Shown here: piece after piece, positions 9,233 through 17,967 of the stretch
How the letters are laid out: every line of letters begins with the position of its first letter
Numbering within the stretch: position 1 is the stretch's first letter
DNA from: Megamerina dolium
Lineage: Eukaryota; Arthropoda; Insecta; Diptera; Megamerinidae
Direction of reading: 5' to 3'
Length of the DNA: 64,000 nt
Assembly (NCBI GenBank): GCA_963854835.1
Contig: OY978525.1
Coordinates: forward strand, 55,573,855 to 55,637,854
Notes under the pieces: model-generated
Seen by the model: only the letters and a program-made list of their open reading frames with translations
Databases searched by the model: none
What the model was told of the DNA's origin: nothing
Program-made: the position numbers and the translations under genes

Positions 9233-11235
9233 TCCAGAATTTCCCTTTAAAATGACTGACCAACTTACATCTGGTCAAGAGGTTGGAGTTTGCTGATGTG
9301 GACCTCGGATCGACCTGTGCGTTTAATGGTTCCCCTATAAGGAAGTGGCCAGGAGTTAGGGCAGTTAAATCATTTGGGTCTTCTGAGAGTGGGCAAATTG
9401 GTCTAAAATTAAGAATGCCTCTACCGCTGCACACCTTTACAATTGATTCTCGTAATTTAATGGAGTGAATTGTTTCATTAAGCTCTGTTAGTTGATTTTT
9501 GGCCCCAACAAAATTTGTCGCGTTGCCACAGTACAAATTTTGAGAGTGACCTCTTCGGCTTATAAAACTTTTAATGCACCAAGAAAAGCATCCGTCGTCA
9601 GGTCACTGACTAACTCCAAATGAACAGCTTTTGTTGCGAAGCATCAAAATACTGCAATATAGGCTTTCTGTGGTTTCTTTCCTCTGATCTTAAAGTGAAC
9701 CCAAAACGGTTCACAGAAGTCAACGCCTGAATTGATGAATGGTCTTGCTGGCGTGACCCTTGTTGACGGGATATTGCCAATAATTTGACCAAATAGTTTT
9801 GGCTTGGCCTTGGTACATCTTACACAATTTTGAACAATTGAGCGTGCCATGGATTTTCCTTTTATTGACCAAAATCTCTGTCTTGTATAAGCTAATAAGG
9901 ATTGGCCTCAGCAATGATGATTTTGTTTATGGATCATCTGCATCAATAACTTTGTAATAGGGTTGTTGTACGGAATTAACATTTGGTGTTTGGCATCGTA
10001 TGTAAGCTTGGACGCTTGTAATCGCCCTCCAACTCGATTAATGCCATTCGTGTCCAAAAATGGGGAAAGATTGCCGATAGCACTGTTCTTACTAACAGAA
10101 TTGTGTTTCTCGTGGTGTTTGAGATATACCTCAAAGTCTGACTGCTTCATTGTCCGAACAATTAATATAACAAAATTTTCTAAATCGTCTACCGTTAAGG
10201 TAATCTCTGACTGTGCTAAATGCTTTCGGTATGTTGATGACTATGAGTATGTAGTCTTTGACTCGTTACAGTGTTTTGAATGAGCCATTATGTCGAATGT
10301 TGTAAATTATGCTTCGTTCATCATGGTCAGTAGTTGTTAAAGGAGTTGCTGTCGCCGATGAGGAAATTGTCCTTGCGTACTGATATTGCTTTTTAGTATG
10401 GCTGTGGCCAAGAGTCTCCTTGACGATGCAGAAATAGTGGCTCATAAATCTATAGGTTATAGACTGCTAGCCTCTTTGGTGAAAACCACTGTGATAACAC
10501 ATCAGCGGGATTGTGTTCTGAGCTTACATGACGCTAATGTTCAACAATGGAATTTTCCTGGATGACAGATACACGATTTGCTACAAACGTTTGGAGCGGG
10601 GATGAAGGTGAATTTAACCATGCCAACACGATCTGTAAATCAGTCCAGAAGTACGTAGGCACATCTAATTTTACGTATGTATGCAGAATAATTCGCTTTG
10701 GACAGTTGGACCTGCATACATCAAATCATTCAATGAATAATCAGATGTAGTTTTGGTCGAGGCGTCAAATACTACTCGAAGTTTCGTTGCAGTGCTGTGT
10801 GGTTTCAGAACACAATGATGAGGAATGAAATAACTAGTGGCCAATACAGAATCAAGATTTACTTTTTTCATGTGTCCTAATCGCTTATATTCTTCAATGA
10901 ATTGGACGTATTGATCCCGCACTGTGTTATTTTTTAGTAGTCTCCATTCCAGACTTAAAAATCTGTTGTGGTCTATTTCTCCTGACAATCTCAAGATTGA
11001 TAAGTGTTTAATAAATGGTAGTTTGACGACAAAATGACCTTCGTCATAGGTGCGAGCGTTCTGAGCGAAATGCGCCTCGCATCGCTGTTCTGGAGGCGAG
11101 AACCCCCTTTCCTTTGGTACTACTTCATCCATTTTCCATAGCCGTTCTATGACCTCGTCCAGTGTGATATTAGCGTCACTGGTGTCTGCTTGGTTCCTAA
11201 AAACAGCACAAGTCTGTATCTCTGATGATTCGGAG
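9233..11235 (-). pseudogene. BEL/Pao pol remnant, BEL-A copy 2 (integrase, RNase H edge, RT N-terminal part)
   Basis: The minus-strand frame 10671-11132 reads a clear BEL RT N-terminal region: CEAHF, YFIPHHCVLKP, KLRVVFDAST and LNDLMYAGPTVQSELF. Upstream of it the FGWILSGKIG protease end joins naturally. Next, 10150-9908 gives VGGRLQASKL and 9850-9644 gives integrase (CVRCTKAKPK, GVDFCEPFW). The 9536-9180 frame gives YCGNATNFVG and [14 protein letters not shown] palm and most of RNase H are deleted at about 10668. The second catalytic Asp is replaced by Gly, as in copy 1. Sequence divergence from copy 1 is several percent, far more than in the adjacent duplicated block. Confidence 0.75.
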
Positions 11236-12266
11236 TTGTTTCCAATCTTTCCACTTAGGATCCAACCAAATTTTGTATTTTGCAGGATTGGGAGATTAGT
11301 GCAGAGGTTGATTTTTCCAATAGCTATTAGATTAAAATAGAATCCAGCACCAAACAGGATGTCAACTTTCCCTGGATCAGCTAGTTGAATATTGGTAGGG
11401 ATTGACCAGGCAGAGATATCAAGATTGTGGTTTGGCTGGGCAGGAACGATAGTTGGTCGCTTCTAAGTCGGTTGAAAAAAAAATCTGTGTTGGCCGATGC
11501 TGATGTTACTGCTATTTTAGAATCATATGGCCTTATCGCTGTGTTGGGTGCCGTTGATTGGCTTGAAGTGCAGGCTTTTGCTGTATGGTCCTGCCTAAAA
11601 CATTTGACATATAGTTTATTTTTTGAACCCAATTCAATCTTTCTGACGTGGATAAGTGCAAAACTTTTTGGCGTAAATACAAAGAATGGGAACTGATGCT
11701 GCATAATTTGCATGAATTATTGAACTTCTGCGTGGTTGCAGCTGTAGTAAATGCTCTTTGTGATTTTTCTTTGTGCCCGATAGTTTCCCATGATTGAAAT
11801 TGTACTTCGAAGAAGCTCAAAAAGTATTTGATTAGCTGAGGCTCCTTTGGATTTGAGAGTGATCTTTCATACAAAATTGGATTCTCGATCCAATTTTTTG
11901 ACTAGTATGTGTGGGATCCCAAGGAGTTGTGTTGATTCGAATATTGCTTTATGCGTGTAAGCATTCTTTTGTATTGTCATGTAGTTGCTTAATACCTGCG
12001 GCGACGAAGAGGCACAAGGTTGATCTAGTATCATAGCTGTTGTATTAACGAAGCGACAACAGTCTGTTGATTGTTGTATCTTTCTTGCAATAGTTTCCGA
12101 GCAGTTGTGTAATTTTCAGTTCCTCATAGTACCCGATAGTCTTTCTGGAGGCTGAAACCTTTTTGATGTTACGGATAAAGCTTTCTATGAGTTGGCCAGT
12201 TGTGCGCTGGCATTCTGTCAATTGATTGAATGGAGTCATATCCGAGTCTTCTTTAGAAGTTCTCAT
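11236..12266 (-). pseudogene. BEL-A gag and end of protease (copy 2)
   Basis: Virtually identical to 4014-5044, with the same three broken frames (12266-12045, 11874-11533, 11713-11381). In this copy the upstream pol sequence joins naturally through the protease end into the RT N-terminal part. This may therefore be the parental arrangement and copy 1 the derived one. Confidence 0.7.
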
Positions 12267-12618
12267 TTTTGAAGTTATTGTTGAGTACGTTGATGATTAG
12301 CGTTGGATCAGTGAATAGTTATCTTGTATTTTGACGTTGTTACGTTACGTTGCGAAATCAAAATGTGTTGCTACCAAACCCAAAACAAAATTGTTGAGGT
12401 TTCTGTGAGTAGATGTTGTATATGGATATTACTTATTGTTCGAATGTTGCAAGGTTGTTGGCACTAGCCTCGTGCTAGCGCCGATTCTAAGATTGCTGGT
12501 TGTTCACGGATCACACTAGCCTTGAGTGATCATTAAGGAAATAAACGTGTCTAAAATCTTGGATGTGTCCTTTCAATGATACTTTGCGTCCATCAGAATA
12601 CTTCAGGCAGATACATAT

Positions 12619-12658
12619 TTCCTGCGGATACACAATCCGCAGGCAATCGACATGTAGT
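12619..12658. other. Two adjacent hairpin-forming inverted repeats in the copy-2-specific insertion
   Basis: CCTGCGGAT is followed after a 5-nt loop by ATCCGCAGG. Just beyond, TCGAC and GTCGA flank a 5-nt loop. These lie in the part of the block that is missing from copy 1, so copy 1 may have lost the hairpins by deletion. Confidence 0.6.
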
Positions 12659-12974
12659 CGACTTCTCTATTTATTGGAAAATTTGCATATAAATTAAATT
12701 ACAATTAAACATATTAAATTAAATTAAATATTTTATATAATTTGCCTTGATAGCATATTTAGGCAATGCATATTGTCCACTATACGTAATAACAGCGACG
12801 TAGTATGTGGAGGTTATTAGAGGTCATATGCTGTCAAGTTTACAATTGAATATACAATAATAATATGAATATGCATGCAAATAGGTACATACATATATAT
12901 ACACATACATACATACATACATATGTATATGTTTAAATACTTAATGCTTAAACAGTATTGATTGCCATATTTAT

Positions 12975-13285
12975 TAAAGCTAAATTTCTCCGCTAGCAAT
13001 CAACCTCTAAAACCAGTTGAGCAAACTCAGATAGCCAACTCAAGTAAGAGACAAAATATTGATGCAACACAATTCTTCTCTGCAATCCCAAACAAGAATC
13101 AAACCAATTCATACGCTAGCATGTTAAAACAAAACCCACACCAACAAAGCAATGTAAATAATGAGCAGAAACACTCACTGCCCACCCAACAGCCAAGAAC
13201 CCTTGAACATTTGCTTCAAACATTAATTCAGAATATGAACCAATTCATGAACTCAATGCAAACAATGATGCAAATCAAGAAATGA
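12975..13285 (+). pseudogene. Jockey ORF1 C-terminal tail (copy E)
   Basis: Identical in translation to the tail at 5664-5974. It is the Gln/Asn-rich C-terminal quarter of the Gag-like ORF1 without the zinc knuckles. The apparent start codon at 12962 lies in flanking DNA. Confidence 0.8.
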
Positions 13286-13328
13286 TGAATAATCAATCGA
13301 TGTTACTCCGAACATTGCTATCCAGACC

Positions 13329-15468
13329 ATGAGTTGTCTCAAGATATGCCACTGGAACGCCAACGGCTTAAGCCAGCACCATTTGGAGCTAATTCAATTC
13401 CTTGAATCCAGCCAAATCGACATAATGATGATATCTGAGACCCATTTCACTGACAAAAATTGCTACCAAATACCATATTACAAACTGTACACCAAAAATC
13501 ATCCGCATGGTAAGGCACGCGGAGGAACTGCCATATTGATAAAAAGCAGAATAAAACATCATGTTCTCGAAGATTTCAGTAGCGTCTACTTGCAAGCAAC
13601 ATCTATATGTCTGGAAGAATACATCTCTAAACTAGTAATATCTGCGATATACTGTCCCCCAAGACACAGTATTACTGAACAGCAATATAAAGAATTTTTC
13701 TCAACTCTTGGTAGCAAATTCTTGGTTGCTGGCGATTTCAACGCTCACTGGGGCTCCCGCTTAATAACTCCAAAAGGCAGAAGACTATGTTCAATCATCA
13801 CTACGATGTTATTTCAAATGGTCAACCGACATATTGGCTGACGGACAAGAGGAAAATACCCGATCCCATAGACTTTGGAGTCGCCAAAGGTTTGCAGATG
13901 GAAAATATCTCCACAGAGTGTAATTATGATCTATCATCTGACCACTCACCCACGGTAATATCTATAAAATCACCAAGCCCTCAAGGCAATTACGTTAGAA
14001 AGAAAATAGACTGGTTAAAATTCAAGAAATATATAAATTCCCATCTTCCTCTGAGTACTGTATTAAGAAATGGACACGATGTAGACTCAGCACTCGAAAA
14101 ATTCAACCAGCTGCTCTCATTAGCTCTCAGCCACCTGCACAAAGGTATGCAAGCAATCAAACTATAGCCCATACACACCAGCAGACATTGAATTGCTAGT
14201 AAGACAGAAAAGAAGACTCCGAAGACAATGGCAAGAATTCAGATCACCGAATCTGAAAACACAGCTACAGCACTGCACTCGAAAGTTAAAGCAAGCCTTA
14301 AAAAATAAAAACAACAAAGAGTTAGAAGAGCACATAGCGAAATTAACACCTGGTGAAGCGTCAGACTACTCTTTGTGGAAATCAGCAAAAAACTTAAATC
14401 GGCCAATTCTCACTGATTCCCCCATCCATTTGAGTGACGGTAATTGGGCTAGAAGCAACTGTGAGAAGGGTTTGGCTTTTGCAAACCACCTAAAAAGTGT
14501 GTTTACACCCAATCCACCCTCTTCACAGTCCTCATTACCAAAATTAACTTCTCAACCTTGCTCAATAATGCTCAAAATTAAAAAAAAGGACATATTCAAA
14601 GCAATTTATAAAGATTTAAACCCAAAAAAATCACATGGTCTAGATAAAATTACCGGTAAACTGATAAAAGAGCTACCTCCGGCTTCAGTAATTCATCTCA
14701 TGCACATTTTCAATGCTATCCTTCGTATTAAACACTATCCCAAATGCTGGAAAACATCAAAAATTATTATGATAGCAAAACCAGGAAAAGACCCTGCAAA
14801 AGATGCATCGATCAGCCTCCTGCTTCTACTCTCTAAAGTATTCGAAAAGCTACTTGTCATGAATATAACTCCATTTATTAATCTCAACCAACTGATTTGT
14901 TTGGATTTAGAAAACAGCACGGCACAATAGAACAAGTCCACCGCATTGTAACTCTGATAAGGAACACTTTTGAAGCAAAAAAGTATTGCTCAGTTGTCTT
15001 TCTTGATATCACTCAAGCTTTCGATAAAGTATGGCACGATGGCCTTATTTACAAACTCAAACTATTACCGCCTGCAAATGTCTCCTCATTGCTTAGTAGC
15101 TATCTCACGAAAAGACAATTTCTCGTACATCACAAGGATTACACAACAAATCCATTGGATATTCACGCTGGCGTTCCTCAAGGAAGCGTTTTGGGCTCCT
15201 TACTGTATCTCTTATACACTACAGATATGCCCAGCAATAACTATACATTTATATCGACCTTTGCAGATGATACGGCAATATTGTGCTCTCGCTCTAACCC
15301 CATAGAAGCTACTAAACTCCTGCAGACTCATATCGATTCTCTCGAAATCTGGCTAGCAAAATGGCGTATAAAAGTCAATGAATCAAAGAGTGTACATGTA
15401 GCCTTCACGCTAAGGCCATATACATGTCCCCCACTTAAAATTAATGGCCAATCAGTTCCACAATGTTC
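13329..15468 (+). pseudogene. Jockey ORF2 endonuclease/reverse transcriptase (copy E, broken)
   Basis: Frames 13329-13841, 13787-14167, 14193-14930 and 14897-15468 carry the same endonuclease and RT motifs as copy D, ending with FADDTA and KSVHVAFT. It has the same frameshifts. One protein difference from copy D is seen: Glu for Lys in the segment just before the AFDKVW motif (RNTFEAKK against RNTFKAKK). Non-functional. Confidence 0.9.
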
Positions 15469-15485
15469 CTGCTCTTCAAGACAGA

Positions 15486-15656
15486 GTCGACAGAGATCGT
15501 TTAATATATAAGCGGCGTGCATTCAAACATAACAACAAACATTTTTCAAACAACACAAATTAAATGTATATATTATACAAATAAGCACATTTATGTGCAC
15601 ATATTAAAATTAAATCTTAAACATTTAATTTAAATTAAAAATAAAATCAAACTGTT
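15486..15656 (+). repeat. Interspersed repeat R1, copy 2
   Basis: Same as 8175-8345, as part of the duplicated block. A diverged third copy lies at 34487-34660. Confidence 0.5.
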
Positions 15657-16198
15657 GTACTTATGGGTCCTTCGAGCCTACCTGGAAGTAGCGCCATATG
15701 TGAGTGCAGTGAAAGGAAGTGTTTGAAACCCGCAAAAAGTTTAACAAAATACTTTGTGTATATCGTACATAAGGGTGCAAAATAAATATAAATTAAGAGG
15801 AGTATGAGCACTTAAAACTGAGAAAAAAAATTGACACAAATTGAAATAAATACAATTATATACAACAAAATATTACTGTTGTGCAGATAAAATAAAAAAT
15901 ATAAAAAATCGCAATAAAAAATAATATGCACGTTAATAAACAATTAAAAAAATACGAGCATACAAACAACAATAGTGAACACAACAAAGGACAACACCTT
16001 CTACAACAACAGTACGTACATAATCAAAAACAACAGCAACATCAACGACAAAAATCCGTCAGAGCACCAACAATATTTCACTTGGAAACAGTATGAAAAA
16101 GAAATTACTCAACCCTGCTAACAATATCGTGCTACATCCATAATTGAACAGCGAAATAAAAATCCGATCAATACATGTCTTTTTATGTATACTTAAAT
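15657..16198 (+). other. Non-coding A/C-rich leader-like sequence (copy 2)
   Basis: Same as 8346-8888: a primer-site-like TGGGTCCTTCGAGCC at about 15665, then CAA/ACA-rich DNA. No gene is seen. Confidence 0.35.
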
Positions 16199-17361
16199 AT
16201 CAGGTGTAGTAAAAAGAAATCCATTACTTTTCCAATAGATGGCTTTAGTAATCTGTATCTCGCGTTGTATAAGTGCGATCGGGTTTCGCTAGATGGCGTT
16301 AGAAAGATAGACGCATCAAAGATGGACACGAGTGAACAGAAAATCCGCCATATTTTAGAGTTTTTCTTCGATAAAGGCGAAATCGCAAGCCAGACGGCTG
16401 AAAATGTAAATAGTGTTTATGGTCCTGATACTGTAACAGCCAATCACGTGCAATTTTTGCTTTGTCGACTCCGTTCCGGTAATTTTGATCTCAAAGATGC
16501 ACCACGCTCTGGAAGGCCAATTGCCGAAAATATCGATAAAATAATGGAAATCGTCGAGTCTTATCGTCATGTAAGCATTGTTTCTATTGCCCAGAAGCTA
16601 AACATTGTGCAAAAAACCGTTTATAACCATTTAAATAAGGCTGGATACAAAAAGAAGCTCGATGTATGGGTGCCACACGAGTTAACGCAAAAAACCTCAT
16701 GGACCTAATTTCCATTTGCGAATCGCTGGTGAATCGTAACAAAATAGATCCATTTCTGAAGGGGATGGTTACTGGTGATGAAAAGACATTCACTTACAAC
16801 AACGTCAAGCGAAAACAGTGGCCAAGACAGGATTGACGATCAGGAAGGTTTTACTATGTGTTTGGTGGGATTGGCAGAGAATCATCTACTATGAGCTGCT
16901 CCCCCAACTCTTAATTTGGACCTGTGCTGTCAACAATTGGACCGTCTGAAGGAAGCAAACGCCCAGAAGCGGCAAGCTTTGGCCAATAGGAGAGGAATTG
17001 TGTTCAATCAGGACAACGCCAGGCCACACACATCGATAGAGACTCGCCAGAAGCTCCGGGAGCTTGGTTTGGAGGTTTTTATGCATCCACCTTATAGTCC
17101 GGACCAGGCACCATGTGATTGCTGTCTGTTCCTGTCTGTTGAAAAATTCGCCTCAATAGAAGCTTGTGAAAATCGACTGTCCCAGTTTTTTGCAAATAAA
17201 GACGAGGGTTTCTATGAGAGTGGCATTGTGAAATTACCTTCAAATAGTAACAAGTTATCGAACAAAACGGTGCATATTTGACCTAAATCGGATCATTCTA
17301 ACTATGCTAAATAAAACCTTCAATTTAATGCAAAAATAATGGACTTTTACTAGACCTTATA
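16199..17361 (+). mobile_element. mariner element (DD34D) with degenerate terminal inverted repeats
   Basis: The left end (TCAGGTGTAGTAAAAAG, from about 16200) pairs with the right end, whose reverse complement starts AAGGTCTAGTAAAAGTCC (ending about 17360). Matches continue over about 30 bp. TA dinucleotides flank both ends, as expected for mariner target sites. The length of about 1.16 kb is close to the usual 1.3 kb. The transposase is broken, so the element is inactive on its own. Confidence 0.8.
16322..17281 (+). pseudogene. mariner transposase, frameshifted
   Basis: The frame opens with MDTSEQKIRH at 16322 and covers the paired helix-turn-helix DNA-binding region, including APRSGRP and the mariner signature WVPHEL at about 16667-16685. 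It then breaks after TQKT. Catalytic landmarks follow in other frames: VTGDEKTF near 16770 (first Asp), FNQDNARPHT near 17010 (second Asp) and YSPDQAPCD near 17090. The spacing from the second to the third Asp is 34 residues, the DD34D signature. YSPDQAP replaces the usual YSPDLAP. Ends at TGA near 17281. At least two frameshifts and one stop (near 16835) inactivate it. Confidence 0.85.
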
Positions 17362-17501
17362 TGTGTTCTATACACTCATATTTACGCTCCTTGCTAGAGC
17401 ATAAACTCTCACGTATCTGTTCGTGAAGTTTTTTTTATTTCCTGTACTCTGTATATTGTATGCAGAGTATATACTCATATAATGAATATAATCCATTATA
17501 T

Positions 17502-17929
17502 TGTTACGCTTTTATTCTGTGAACGTTTAATTCTATTTGAATTACCTTGTTCGATCACTGGATTCTGTTAATGATAACTGCAACACTTATTTTATACAAC
17601 TATATACAGCAACAATTTATTTAATAATCTCTATTTACAATCAACACTGTTTACAATCAACTATTTACTATAACACTTGCAACTTTTGCCTCTGTATCAA
17701 TGTTTTCGCAATCACGTTCGGAAGTAGATTGATTGTCAATTCTCAACACTGGCTCTATTTATACTCTGTTGGCAACACCCCAGAATCTTCCTTTATCGAG
17801 ATTCTTCTCTTCCTTTCTCGTTGGCTTGTTCTGGTTATCGCTCATTTCTTTTTGTTGACATTCGTTTCCATGCTGCCAATAGTGTCAGTCACAATAGTGA
17901 TGAGTAATCAACTATCGATACTCGTTACA
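17502..17929 (-). repeat. 3' LTR of the Gag-integrase element (left side of window)
   Basis: Plus strand begins TGTTACG and ends CGTTACA. It is the same as 20856-21283 apart from one base. A short frame across it only translates the LTR and is not a gene. Confidence 0.95.
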
Positions 17930-17942
17930 CTGCCCTCCTCTT
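17930..17942 (-). other. Polypurine tract of the Gag-integrase element
   Basis: The minus strand reads AAGAGGAGGGCAG, directly next to the LTR. This is the expected second-strand primer position. Confidence 0.75.
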
Positions 17943-17967
17943 AACCTTGTTCGTCCCGAACAAGTTT

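Larger units (their letters stand above)
12975..15468 (+). mobile_element. Jockey-clade LINE fragment, copy E (truncated at both ends)
   Basis: Copy of the 5664-8157 jockey fragment within the duplicated block. It has the same 5' truncation at the ORF1 frameshift site and the same 3' junction into unrelated DNA. This shows that the truncations existed before the duplication. It carries the family-wide 10-bp RT deletion. Confidence 0.9.
11236..16543. repeat. Duplicated block, copy 2
   Basis: Direct repeat of 4014-9232. It holds about 89 bp not present in copy 1, near 12620-12708. Unlike copy 1, the mariner at its right end continues to its natural terminus. Confidence 0.9.

Noticed and set aside
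17537..17944. 135-residue frame, repeated at 20891-21433 and partly at 60612-60827
   Set aside because: It lies in the LTRs of the gypsy-like element and exists only because the LTR is duplicated.
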